Below, piece by piece: positions 46,338-57,200 of a stretch of DNA of 64,000 nucleotides. The notes below the pieces were generated by a model. The model did no database searches. It saw only the letters and a list, made by a program, of their open reading frames with translations, and was not told where the DNA came from. The position numbers were made by a program, and so were the translations under genes. Within the stretch, counting starts at the first letter, position 1. Every line of letters begins with the position of its first letter. The stretch lies in the NCBI GenBank assembly GCA_030849045.1, contig JASAOL010000522.1, positions 1 through 64,000 on the forward strand, written 5' to 3'. Source of the stretch: Wallacemonas rigidus (lineage: Eukaryota; Euglenozoa; Kinetoplastea; Trypanosomatida; Trypanosomatidae).

Positions 46338-48446
46338 CTACAACGTGCTGAGGTACTGCTCAAACGTTGGCACGACGAGATCCATCAGAGTACTCTCGAA
46401 ACTAGTCGACGCGTCTGCAGATGATCTCCCCGAGGTGCGTTGGCCCACCAGCTCAGTCGTGGAAGCCAGCACTTCGACAAAGTCCACAACAGTCAGATCG
46501 CGATCGGCCGCGCTCGTCGAGAGGTATAGCTTATCCCTAGGCCCGTTGGCTGCCTTGTAGAGCGCTTCAGCCATCTCCCCGCGCGGTTCACTGAGGCCTG
46601 GCGGCACCACCTTCCTCTGCACGGCTGCCTGACGCGCAGAAGTAGCGACCGTGTGCGCCACCGCCTGCAGCGGCGACACGCCTACGCGCTGTAGTACTGG
46701 CTGTACGCCATTCAGCGCCATCGAGGCTGGCAGAAAAGGATATTTTTGTGGCAGCTGAAGCTTCACTGCGCGGTCAAAGAGGTTTGCCAGCTGTGCAGCA
46801 TATGGGCGAAGCACGGCCATGTGCCGACGCGACACCGGGAAGAGCGGGTGAGCAGTAAGCGGCGCCCGCAGGTAGGTCTCCACAAAGGCACCCACCTGAT
46901 CCCCGAGGGTGTGGTATCGCGGTCCCACGCAAACCAGCGGCGCCAGTCGAATAATACATTCCGCAAATGTTCGATAATGCAGGCAGCCTTCTAACTGGAA
47001 GAGTTGGGCCTGCACTGCCTGGTTGGCGCGCACGACGTCTTCTGTGAGCTCATCGCCCAGGCGCGCTCGCACTGCGGCGGTGGCATTCTCCACGGCAGTG
47101 GCTACGCACTGGACGAACGTAGCCGTCGTCACTACGCCGCCAAGTACACCTGCATCGCTCAGCAGACGCAAGAGCTGAGAGACACCAATATGGCCCGGCG
47201 TCCGCTGTCGCCACCAGTCCGGAGGTGTGAAGAGCAGCTCCACTTCGTCGTACGCGTTGGCGTAGCGCGTGAAGAGCGCTCTCAGGCTCGTATTGTAGCG
47301 CAGCAGAAGCGAGGTGATGGTTGTAGCGAACTGCGCTTCTGTACCGTCATTCAAACCACACAGATCGTCCACGCTAACCTCAGGCACCAGCTGCGCATTA
47401 CGGTTTCGACGAGCGCCGCTGCCGTCCTTGTTGACTGTCTCGACGTCGAGGTCAAGGTCGGCGCCGTCGGCAAGGGTAGCGGTGCTTGGTGGTGCGCCTG
47501 ACGTGACCAACACCACCGAGCCCACGGTTGTGGTGATGAGACCTTTACCTACCCGCTCACCGTGCTCCCACTGCCCCTCGTAGCTGCTGCCGTCTGCGTA
47601 CAAAAAAGTGCCACGCCCGTGCCTTTCTCCGTGCGCAAACTCGCCCACGTACCGGTTCACAATGGCCGTCTCTGGGGCTGCGTACTGACTTGGCGGCAGC
47701 GACTTCACAGCCGCGCCTGTTCGCGCACTGCCGCCCGGGCGTGCCTCTGTCGCAGTCGATGCACCCGCGGTGGGCCTGATGTATGTCGAGGAGCCAATGC
47801 CGTGCGGCTCGCCCGCGACCCACGCCCCCTGGTAAATCTCCACATACTCTGACGCCCCGTGATGCCAGCCCATGCAGCCCTGACCAACGCGCTCGCCGTG
47901 TGACCACTCACCTTCGTAGCAGTCTCCAGACGCATACCAGAGCGTGCCGTGCCCGTGGCGCGCGTCGCCGGCCCATTCACCCTCGTAGCGGCTCCCGTCC
48001 GCATAGAGCTGCGTGCCGAAGCCCTGACGTTTACCTCGCCACCAGTCTCCCTCGTAGCGCGCCGTGCCGCACGCGGAGAGCTGGCAGCCGCGTCCGTGGC
48101 GCACGCCGTTCACAAGGGCCCCACGGTACGATTCACCGGTTGGCCAGCGAATTGTGCAATTCTGGCCGGTAGGAACGCCCTCTGCTGTCAGTGGTCCGGT
48201 CACTGCGTAGCCGTTCGGGTAGTGCAGCGCACCAGGCGAGTGTGAGATCGTGCCGGTAGCGAAGTCCCCCTCGATAAGGTAGCGAAGTGCGAACGTCGCA
48301 CGCCCACGGCCCTCTAGCTCCGCCGCCTCATCCACACCACCGACATAATGGTCTATCAGTGCTACCGGTACGCGGTGTTGCAAAGACGGACGCACTTCTT
48401 CGAGTGCTTCGTATGTCGCGCGCGCTTCATCCATGCTTACCGTCAT
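46338..48446 (-). CDS. MORN-repeat protein, RSPH10B-like
   Basis: The product is 702 aa. The codon at 48539 is TTG, and the ATG at 48446 is the first in the predicted mRNA, although a second in-frame Met four codons on is possible. Seven MORN-type units are visible in the N-terminal half (YRGALVNG, YEGDWWRG, YEGEWAGD, YEGEWSHG, YQGAWVAG, YVGEFAHG, YEGQWEHG), with a Ser/Thr/Ala-rich insert between units 5 and 6. The C-terminal half is helical (LLLRYNTSLRALFTRYANAY and onward, FAECIIRLAPLVC). MORN repeats followed by such a region resemble radial spoke head 10 homologue B of motile cilia. An axonemal location is thus inferred. Other trypanosomatid MORN proteins sit at the flagellar-pocket collar, so location is not proven. 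Confidence 0.88.
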   Translation of the reverse strand: MTVSMDEARATYEALEEVRPSLQHRVPVALIDHYVGGVDEAAELEGRGRATFALRYLIEGDFATGTISHSPGALHYPNGYAVTGPLTAEGVPTGQNCTIRWPTGESYRGALVNGVRHGRGCQLSACGTARYEGDWWRGKRQGFGTQLYADGSRYEGEWAGDARHGHGTLWYASGDCYEGEWSHGERVGQGCMGWHHGASEYVEIYQGAWVAGEPHGIGSSTYIRPTAGASTATEARPGGSARTGAAVKSLPPSQYAAPETAIVNRYVGEFAHGERHGRGTFLYADGSSYEGQWEHGERVGKGLITTTVGSVVLVTSGAPPSTATLADGADLDLDVETVNKDGSGARRNRNAQLVPEVSVDDLCGLNDGTEAQFATTITSLLLRYNTSLRALFTRYANAYDEVELLFTPPDWWRQRTPGHIGVSQLLRLLSDAGVLGGVVTTATFVQCVATAVENATAAVRARLGDELTEDVVRANQAVQAQLFQLEGCLHYRTFAECIIRLAPLVCVGPRYHTLGDQVGAFVETYLRAPLTAHPLFPVSRRHMAVLRPYAAQLANLFDRAVKLQLPQKYPFLPASMALNGVQPVLQRVGVSPLQAVAHTVATSARQAAVQRKVVPPGLSEPRGEMAEALYKAANGPRDKLYLSTSAADRDLTVVDFVEVLASTTELVGQRTSGRSSADASTSFESTLMDLVVPTFEQYLSTL

Positions 48447-49197
48447 GTGGCGATAAAATTTGTTCTTCTTTGCGTTTCTCTGTTGGTGCGACAGCCCGGA
48501 GACGGAATCGTACAAGCTGGAGCAATTTGTGATAGACAAAGAGACGTTTCACAACTGCTATAATCTGGGCGACAGAGGAAATCGCGAGATGATGAGTTGC
48601 AGCGTGCGAGGCAGAAGGGAAATAGGGGGAGAGCGTGTGAGCAACAGGTAAGTGTGAGGGAGTTTTTTTTTGTTTTCAAGTGACGGATGACGGTAAGCCA
48701 GAACACACCTCCCCAGCACCACCACCCGCACTCATGCAGGAGCGCCAGAGCTGATGCCGTGCACGCGTACGCGCGCCGAGTTTTCGCGTATATATCTTCT
48801 CTTGATGATCGCCGCCACGTGACAAGCTGTCAAAACGTGTGTTTCCTTTCAGAATCCCGCACGTTGGGGATGCGATTGGCGCACGTACGAGAAAATGAAA
48901 AAAATAAATGGAGGGAGAGAGACGTAGCACCTTCCCGTCGTTTTAATGTGCTCACGCCGCGTCTCTTGACAGATATGTGGTCATTTTTTTTTTTTTTCGG
49001 TTATCCCTTGCGGTTAGAGAAAGGATTGTCCAGAGAAACGGTTGGCGCGTGATGAAACGCACACCGTCGGCCCTGCATTAAACGTATTCAGGAAACAACA
49101 ACAACGCAATGACACTGACGCGCATACCCACAGCACGCATGCCCACGGCTGCCAGTGTCCATCAGCAACACAACCAACAGTGACAGCCTCCGCGCCA
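48447..49197. other. Intergenic spacer
   Basis: It contains T8-T9 near 48663 and T14-T15 near 48986 on the + strand. No gene is seen. Confidence 0.5.
48565..48630 (-). promoter_or_regulatory. Predicted SL acceptor of the MORN gene
   Basis: A C/T-rich stretch (CTCTCCCCCTATTTCCCTTC onward) ends in GTCGCCCAG at 48566-48565. The 118-nt leader has no ATG before 48446. Confidence 0.52.
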
Positions 49198-49839
49198 TCA
49201 CTTTCCGTGGTGGCGAAGTAGGGTGCGAATGAACTCGCGATCCTTCTCAAGTTCTTCCTCGACGGAAATCTTTTTGCTACGGCGACGTTCGCGATTCGCC
49301 CGGAGACGAGCTACCTTGCTCTGCTGCCGGCTCAGCATCATGTTCAGTTTCAGGGCCTTGACGCCGAGAAGATCACGCTGATTGGAGCCATCGAGCATCT
49401 TGACCGCGTGCAGGGCGAGTGCCTTGTTGCGGAATGCAAGCACGGCGTACTGCGTCTTGTTCAGCAGGTTTCCCTTCTGTGAGGTGCGCAGATTGACCTT
49501 GGGCTCGTAGTGCTCGAACACTGTCCGCACCGCGTTGATCTCCGTCCCGGGCTCGACGAAGCAGTGCAAGCGGTATTCGGTCGATTTTCCCTTGCGTGAC
49601 GACTTCTTCGCCTCCTTCTCCTTGCGGCTCTCGTCCTTGTCGCTGTGATTGCTCTCCAGGTCGCTGTCCAAGTCTGTGAGCACATCTGGGTCGACTGGTG
49701 TGTCGGCCTCGGTGGCCACTGGGAGGACCTTGTTGGCAATACGGCGGCGCTTAGGGAATCGTGCTTCGCCGTCAACCTCGCTGCCCCAAATGGCTGCGAG
49801 CTCCTGCTGCCGCTCCTTTTCAAGGTCCCGCTTGACCAT
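49198..49839 (-). CDS. RRM-like basic protein, probably nucleolar
   Basis: The product is 213 aa. Residues ~85-170 fit one RNA-recognition-motif-like fold: strand YRLHCFVEPG, helix EINAVRTVFEHY, strands around KVNLRTSQKG and QYAVLAFRNK, helix ALALHAVKMLDG, and the last strand GVKALKLNMM. The aromatic RNP1 and RNP2 residues are only partly kept (YAVLAF as RNP1-like). The N-terminal third is acidic and basic by turns (PKRRRIANK, then LTDLDSDLESNHSDKD). The C-terminus (ARLRANRERRRSKKISVEEE) is strongly basic, as in ribosome-biogenesis proteins. A role in rRNA processing is inferred and not shown. The ATG at 49839 is 46 nt after the first AG of a pyrimidine tract. Confidence 0.88.
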   Translation of the reverse strand: MVKRDLEKERQQELAAIWGSEVDGEARFPKRRRIANKVLPVATEADTPVDPDVLTDLDSDLESNHSDKDESRKEKEAKKSSRKGKSTEYRLHCFVEPGTEINAVRTVFEHYEPKVNLRTSQKGNLLNKTQYAVLAFRNKALALHAVKMLDGSNQRDLLGVKALKLNMMLSRQQSKVARLRANRERRRSKKISVEEELEKDREFIRTLLRHHGK

Positions 49840-50545
49840 GGCGTGATTCAGTCGGCTACGAAGTGATCGCTTCCGTTCTTTTTCTCTTCAACCACCGAGA
49901 TATTCGCGCAAGGGAGGAGTAGGTGGGGAATGAGAGGCGATGACTGGATGATCGACGTACCGCGTGGTCATATTTGGCACACAAGAGAGGCACACATCGC
50001 TGGGTCAAAGAAGAAACATGAGCGTGTGTGTGTGTATGTGTGTGTGTGCGTGTTTAGGACGTTTCTGACATGTGAAACCATCCAATAGGCCCGTTGTCAC
50101 GTCCTGTCTGAAGCACCGATGACAATATCGAAATAAAAATGAAAAGAAGGAGGAGGATGACGTGCCGCGCACGAGGGCTGAGCCACTAACCACTGTTTCC
50201 TTTTTTCAGTTCAAAGACGATGAATACTGATGACACAGCAAATGGTAGAACTAAGAAGCTCGGTGACTTCTTTTCAGTAGTCGCCATTTAGCTTTCCAAT
50301 GGCCACCATCGCTGCTAGACTGGGCGAAATCTCAAGACCAAAACACTCCACAAGTCAAGCAAAGTCAAAAAAACGATGCGCACATAGGTAAAGGAAAAGC
50401 AACAGCGCCGTAGTGCTCGCGTAGTGCGGCAACGCAAACAGACAGTGTCATGTGCCAACGCACACGAGTATCAAAGCCAAAGAAAGGGAAACAAAACCTG
50501 CATCAAGAGAATGCAAGCATGTGCGCTCAGGCCGGACGTGTGCGC
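49840..50545. other. Intergenic spacer
   Basis: A (GT) run lies at about 50022-50048. No gene is seen. Confidence 0.5.
49886..49935 (-). promoter_or_regulatory. Predicted SL acceptor of the RRM-like gene
   Basis: CCTCTCATTCCCCACCTACT, then CCTCCC, is followed by a first AG at 49887-49886 (GTTGAAG), giving a 46-nt 5'UTR. Confidence 0.5.
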
Positions 50546-53532
50546 TCAGTGGAATTTAGGACACTGGGGATTCGCCATTTGAACGGCCTGCTTCTCACCT
50601 GACGAGAACTCCATCACTGTCGCAATAGCGGGAATCATTTTAGGCCGGAGCTCGGTCGATGCACACAAGAATTGCAGAACAATATTCTTAATATACTCGC
50701 TGCTCATCTGCACACGCTCGTTCGCCTGCAGCGCTTCAATCTGGGATGTATACTCTGCGACGAGAGTGTTGTTGTGTTCTGCGTCCCGTTTCAGCGTGTC
50801 GTTCTCCTTCTCTAGCGACTGAAGTCGCGTTTGCAGCGCGCGCAGTTCACGTTCACGCTGGCTCTGAACAGCCGCCAGCGACATCGCCTCTCCTTCGAGT
50901 ACGCCACCGCAAGATCGTGGTGCCACCGGTGGTTCAGACACTGCCGTGGACGCTGCTTCCGTCTGGGCACGTTCGCGCTGAAAAGCCTCTCGCTGACGCT
51001 TGATTTCCTTTCTCAGTAGCTCACACCGCTCCTGAAGTTCAGCATTTTCTTCTCTGAGCTCTGCTGCTTCCTCAGCGGACATGATCTGGCGAGACTGCGC
51101 TTGAAGCTCTGACTCAGCCGCCGCGCGTGCCTCATGAGCAGACTCCTTTTCAGCCTGCGTGGTGCGCACAAAGGCAATGAGTGCACTGACCTTTTCATCC
51201 AAGCTGATGGACTCCGTGACGTCTTCGATATCGACTGCGCGGAGGGCTTCGGTAGCAGCGCACACCGCGTCCGCAATGACATCCGCAGCAGTGGCCGGTT
51301 CCGCGCGGCGGCCTGTCAGCTTCTCAGCGGTACTGCTAAGAGTACTCTGGAGCCGCTCCCCTAGTTCCTTGCTCGTTAACAAGTCCTGTTGTAGCTGAGC
51401 GATGCGCTCATCATCGCAGAGCTTCGCGGCACGCACCTTCTGCTTCCACGTGACAAGGCTGGATTCGAGCTGCTGCAGTGCCTCCTCGCTTGTTCGCGCC
51501 GACTGTACAGCAGCATCGGCCTCTGCACGAAGATCCGCCTTCTGAGCCTCCAGCTGCTGGGCCTGTGCCCGTGCGGCGTCGAGCTCACGCTGGGCCTCCT
51601 CGAGCTGCTGGCGGAGCGCGTTGCACTCCTCCTCCAGCGCGGCGATGGTGTTGTTGTCCTGAACCTTCATCTCCTTCGCCTTGGCCTTCCAGTCAGCGAG
51701 CTTCGCGTTGAACTCCTCCAGGGTCGCCTTCTGCGTGCTGCACTCCTGCTGGGCCTCCTCGAGCTGCTGGCGGAGCGCGTCGCACTCGGCCTGGACATCG
51801 GCGCCGGTGGTGCTGAGCTGCGTCTGCATCTGGGCAAGCTGCACTTGCGTCTGCTCCAGCTGCGCGGCGGTGTCAGCATGGTCAGTCTCCAGCTGCTGGG
51901 CCTGTGCCCGTGCGGCGTCGAGCTCACGCTGGGCCTCCTCGAGCTGCTGGCGGAGCGCGTTGCACTCCTCCTCCAGCGCGGCGATGGTGTTGTTGTCCTG
52001 AACCTTCATCTCCTTCGCCTTGGCCTTCCAGTCAGCGAGCTTCGCGTTGAACTCCTCCAGGGTCGCCTTCTGCGTGCTGCACTCCTGCTGGGCCTCCTCG
52101 AGCTGCTGGCGGAGCGCGTCGCACTCGGCCTGGACATCGGCGCCGGTGGTGCTGAGCTGCGTCTGCATCTGGGCAAGCTGCACTTGCGTCTGCTCCAGCT
52201 GCGCGGCGGTGTCAGCATGGTCAGTCTCCAGCTGCTGGGCCTGTGCCCGTGCGGCGTCGAGCTCACGCTGGGCCTCCTCGAGCTGCTGGCGGAGCGCGTC
52301 GCACTCAGCCTGGACATCGGCGCCGGTGGTGCTGAGCTGCGTCTGCATCTGGGCAAGCTGCACTTGCGTCTGCTCCAGCTGCGCGGCGGTGTCAGCATGG
52401 TCAGTCTCCAGCTGCTGGGCCTGTGCCCGTGCGGCGTCGACCTCACGCTGGGCCTCCTCGAGCTNTCGGCGCCATGGATATTGTCTGTCGGTGTGGCACT
52501 CCGTTGTGCGAGGAGTAGCGCTAGTTCATCGCGTAGTTGGTCGCGCTCAATCTGGAGGGTTTCGATAGCCTCCTGGTCACGCTTACGAATGATAGCAGCT
52601 TTTTCTTTCCATTCCTCCATCCGCTCCTCAAATGCACGACTGGTTTCACGCGGGTCTTCGAGCTGAATACGCTCGTTGACTGCCTGCCCATCTGCGGTCG
52701 CGGCGTGCTCCGAGGTGACGACAGGCTCGAGTGATGCAGCGCGGGACAACAATTGTACCTGCTGCTGCAGGGACTCGATCGTGGCTGCGTCCTTGCGCTT
52801 CATCTCGACAACCTTCTGTTTCCAAGTCGCTTGCTTTTCTTGAATCTCATTCAGCGTTGCGCGGCTCTGGGCAAGCTCATTTTGTAGCTGGGTGTTCGCC
52901 GCGCGTACCTCGACGAGCTCAGTCTGCGATATCTCCAGCAGCGTCTGCTGCTGATGCGAGTGATTCTCCAGTGACGTGATTTCTTCCTGAAGCTTGGCGA
53001 TATGACCGTGGAGCTGCTCAGCCTCTCCTGCCGAGGTATCGTTCCGGTCTGTGATGGCCGCCATTTCGTCCGCAAAGCGCTGCTGCAAGTCCAGGTGAAT
53101 CTCCTTCATCCGCTCGAGCTGCGCCTTGGTTTCGTCGAGCTCATCATCATTTGCTTTGCGAGCCTCTTCTGCTTCGACAAGCCGCGAACTCATAGCGGCA
53201 ACACGGACCTCGTATTGGGTTTTCACTTCTTCCAGTGCGCGATCAACAGCGGAGGCGACATCCGCTCCACCCTGCGCTTCCTCCACAGCTGCGAGCTTCG
53301 CCTCCAGCTCCACAATGCGGGTGCGGTCCTCGTGCGTCACTTGCTTTATCCGCTCCTTCCACGCATCCGTCTTCACCCTCAAGGCATCATAGCGCTGCTT
53401 CTCCTCAGCGAGCTGCTTCTCGAGCGTCACGACGACCTCCTGCATGGTACCCATCTTCTGTTTGAGTAGCTCAGCCTCCTCACGAGCTCCAGTCGCCTCG
53501 ACAGACCCGCTGCGCTTGAAGAAGCGCTCCAT
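50546..53532 (-). CDS. GRIP-domain golgin with tandem-repeat coiled coil (interrupted by assembly N)
   Basis: This long coiled-coil protein ends in a GRIP domain: the last ~55 residues contain MSSEYIKNIVLQFLCAS, then KMIPAIATVMEFSSGEKQ, including the Tyr needed for binding Arl1-GTP. GRIP golgins tether vesicles at the trans-Golgi, and T. brucei has one such protein (TbGRIP70). The start is the ATG at 53532 (MERFFKRSG); the codon at 53547 is TTG. About 355 residues are encoded before a single N at 52465 and about 639 after it, in a different frame. The break falls exactly inside a tandem repeat, so I read it as an unresolved assembly gap, not a broken gene. Repeats at 51584-52464 encode modules of 60 and 53 aa. 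True length is uncertain. An N-terminal ATG and good acceptor support expression. Confidence 0.92.
51584..52464 (-). repeat. Coding tandem repeat of the golgin, 339-bp unit
   Basis: Two consecutive 339-bp copies (51584-51922 and 51923-52261) appear identical. A 180-bp partial unit (52262-52441) and a further 23 nt reach the N. In protein terms the unit is module A (60 aa: QRELDAARAQAQQLETDHAD and onward) plus module B (53 aa: QQECSTQKATLEEFNAKLAD and onward). From N- to C-terminus after the gap the order is A-A-B-A-B, then a diverged A. Confidence 0.93.
52465..52465. other. Single ambiguous base marking an assembly gap
   Basis: The only N seen in the window lies inside the golgin repeat. The reading frame differs on its two sides. 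The left-hand unique flank ends in a GAD-like triplet that matches the repeat module, so repeat sequence is probably missing here. Confidence 0.9.
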
Positions 53533-54288
53533 CGGTATGCCCTGCAACAGCTAAGCGTCTACGCACACAGATGAGCTCCTGCTACCAGCGGTATCTGGCA
53601 GATGGCGATATTTATTACAAAAAAAAAAAAAGAACGTTCGTGTTTTTTGCGAATTGCTGAAAAGCATCGAGCGTGGCGCGAAAAAGAGGGTAAGAGAGTG
53701 TGAATGGATTTGTCGATGTGCAGAGTACGTCAGGGAGCATCCGCACCGCCAGAAAAGGGCGGATAAGCTCAATCAAAGAGAGCTGTGAAGGCACGAGGAT
53801 TGCGCGAAGGTGCCCTCAACGCACACTCAGCATTCAATGAACATGGCGTAAATCGTACGCGAGATGAGTGCCAGTGCGCCCGGAACGTGAGTGAGGACCG
53901 TAGTGGCCACAACATGAAAAAGAAAGCCCGCATGTACAGCAGACAGCGTCGTGGGTGAGCAAAGCAAAACAAAAAGGAAAACCAACAATGGCATCAGTGA
54001 TCTGTCCTCCATTCTCACTCGGCGAGTCTTTCACGACTACTGCCGACTTAAGCCATAGTCTTTGTCATGATCTGGCCGCAAGACTCGCTGACTCCAATTA
54101 TCGCGGCCTTGAAGAGTTGGCTACCATCTCTGTGGATAAAAACGAAAATGTATGCACACACACACAAAAAAAAAAAAAAACGCACACATATGTACCGCCG
54201 TTTGCTCCATAGTACAGACGCGCGCACCAAAAATACGTACGCGCAGGCATCTAGACACTCACGACCAGTGGCGAGCACGGAGCGGTTG
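53533..54288. other. Intergenic spacer
   Basis: Beyond the acceptor it has a CA run and an A13-A14 run near 54155-54180. No gene is seen. Confidence 0.5.
53595..53633 (-). promoter_or_regulatory. Predicted SL acceptor of the golgin gene
   Basis: A T13-T14 run followed by AG-free sequence ends in CTGCCAG at 53596-53595. The 62-nt leader has no upstream ATG. Confidence 0.6.
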
Positions 54289-57200
54289 CTATTTCTTCTT
54301 CGACCCGCTGGCGTTTGAACTGCCGTTGTTGTTACTGCGCTTCGGATGCCCACGCTTCTTCGCATGTTGCTTGCCCATGGTAAAGCAGAAGGTCTCATCG
54401 TGGGCGGAGTAGACAGCTATCAGCTCGTATTTGTCCCTGTTGTCTTTTACCCAGGTGTGCAGCTCAGCAGTGGCATTCACATCAAGAGCGTGGACGCCTT
54501 TGCGATCACTCGCTTTTTGCACCAGCTCGCCCTCTTCAGCCGACGCCGGTGACTCGCGCAGACACCGCTCAATGTCGACACACTTCAGCTGAACCACGAC
54601 AATAGCGACGGACGCGTGCACGGCCGAGTAAAGCTGCTTCGCCGCCTCGATTTGAAGACTGTCAACACGACCGACCGGGAAACAGCCGGTGTCAACTTTT
54701 TCTGGGTTGGTGACGTGGCGCACTGTCGAGCACAGCTTGTCCTGCGGAATGTCCGCATTCTCACTGGAGACCTTTCCGTGTGTGTTGGAGGCCGCACTAC
54801 GCAGGTGAGTGCCATCAACGAGAAGCCATCGGAGCTGCTTCACCTTGAGCGCTTTGGTGAAGCTGTGCATGTCGCCATCTGTGCGCAGGCAGGCTCGGAC
54901 GTTGCCCTTCCACAATGTCACCGCAGCGCGCATGGCCGAGGTGAGGTGCGCCTGCGAGTAAAGGTCCTTGCGACGAACACCGACGCCGTCCATCACGACG
55001 GGTTCGGTGTCCGCGATCTTGACGTGCTTGCCGACGTTGCCGAGCTCGCGCAGGTCCACACACACGGAGAAGGCGCTGACATCGCTGTGTTTGCGGCTCA
55101 TGATGCAGCAGCTCGCGAAGTTGTCCAAGTGGCAGCCCAGCGCGAAGGGTGTGTCCTTGGCGTCGTAGCACTGAATGAGGATGCCGTGCTCCAGCGCCGC
55201 CCGGCAGACAAGGTGGTCGCCAGGCTGCATGAGCGGGTTAAGATGCACAGAGACAGCGGCATCCATGTGCTTGCCGAAGTAGCTGCGTGTCTCCAATGCC
55301 ATGGTCGCGAATCGGCGAATGAACTCATCGCGATCCGTCTCGATCGGCAGGCCCCCGCTTCTCAAAGCGTCCACAATACGATAGAGAGCGGGCCCAACAC
55401 TTTCGACGTTCTCAAGGATACTCTCCAGGCCAATTAGGTTTTGTGGAGGCGCACGAGAGCCGACTTCGATCGGGTACGTGGTATTGAGCCACGCCGCGTG
55501 TGAAATGACGAGCTTCACGTGAGTCTGGGAGAGGTCCATGATGGAAAGGAGATGATAGAGACTGAGCAATGGCTCCATCAAGAGCTCATTCACCACCCCC
55601 ATCTTGGGGACAGGGGCCGTGAAGACTGCGAACGGGCGCGACTTGTAGTAAAATTGATAGAAGGGGCCGATATCTGTGTTTTCGTGCAGACCAAGAAACG
55701 CTGTTGCGGCAAACTGTGGTGTGTCGGCGTAACCGAAGCAGTTGCCGCGGGCGTCGAGCATGGTGGGCACGTTGAGCCGCTGCAGTTGCTGGGTGAGCGG
55801 GACAAGCTGGTCGGTGCATGGAACGGCGGAGTGCCCGTGCAGTGTAGCCACCAGCGTCACAGCTTGGGCTATGTTACTCTGCGTGCCGCTCATCAGGACA
55901 GCCGCGGCTTCGCGCATGGGCCCCGACGGACGCTGAGCGTTGCCGTTTTTGCGGACAATGCGCTGCAGGATCTTCGGAAACACCTGCTCACTGAAGCGAT
56001 CAACTGTCTGTAGGGCTTCGGTCAGCTCGGGCGGCTCACCGGGAAGATTTCCCTCACTCAGGATTTGCTCACACGTCGCGCGCTGAGCCACATCGACGCA
56101 GACGAGACGGCTGATCAGCGCCGCGATTGATGGGCTGCGCTTCGTAAACCAGCTGGGCAGCTTGCCTGAGCGCCAGACCACTTCCATAATGCTGAAGCGG
56201 TCGCGAAAGCCTTTTCCAGCAAGCACGAGCCACATCTCGAGAGCAATCATACCGATGCTGAACTCATCCACTTTGAAGCCGTAGTCCTCCCCACGCTCCT
56301 GCTCGGGGGCGCAGTACAGCACGGAGCCGCGATTCCCAGACGCAGTGAACCCAACGGAGATGTCACTATTCTCTGGTGCAGCTGTTGTTGAGCCCGCGTT
56401 GCGCCGCACCCCCGTCATGGCCCGCGCGAGACCGAAGTCAACTACTCGAATGGTGCCAATATCGTCCGTCTGATCGGCCTGTTGTGTCTCGAACAGGACA
56501 TTGTCAGGCTTCAGATCGCGGTGGACAATGCCTGCATGGTGCGTGTGGGCAATAACAGTGAGCAGCTGGCGCAGGATCGCCGTGGCCATGGTCTCATCGA
56601 GTACATCGCGCCCGTCCGTGGCAGCGTCACCGGCCTCGATGATGTGTCGCAACGACCGTGCAGAGCACAACTCCATCTGAATGTAAAGCGTTTGATAACG
56701 CCGCCTAGATACCATGTGTTTTGGCTTGACAGCGTCCGACCACACTGCAACGTCTTCCGCAACGCAGCGTGTCTTGTCTGTGCCACTCGCGGAGAGCGAG
56801 GAAGTGCTTCTTTCGTCCTCCTCACTCTCGTCGCACTCGTTATCGCCTTCACTGCGAGTTGTGCTGTCTTCATCAGCAGCAGAGGAAGAGGAGCCGCCCG
56901 CGCCAAGGCCTGCCGGCGATGAAGGTCGCAGCGCGGTACTGTCGTCGCTATCACTGTCGTCAGAGAGCAAGGATGATCCGGATGATCCACCGCCCTGTTC
57001 CCCCTCTTCCTCCTCTTCTTCCTCTTCTTCTTCTTCCTCTTCTTCCTCTTCTTCATCGCTGACAAACTGAAGTAGCTCATCATCACAGCCATCCTCAAGC
57101 CACGCATCGTAGTAGCGTACAATGTTCTTGTGGGTGAGCGCGGCGAGTGTGCTCACTTCCTGCAATGCCGTTGTCGTCTCGCTCTTTCGCATCACCACCT

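Noticed and set aside
52006-53547. Apparent 513-aa protein with an Arg/Ser/Pro-rich C-terminus
   Set aside because: The C-terminal part is the golgin repeat read in the wrong frame after the assembly N. Only the part upstream of the N is real.
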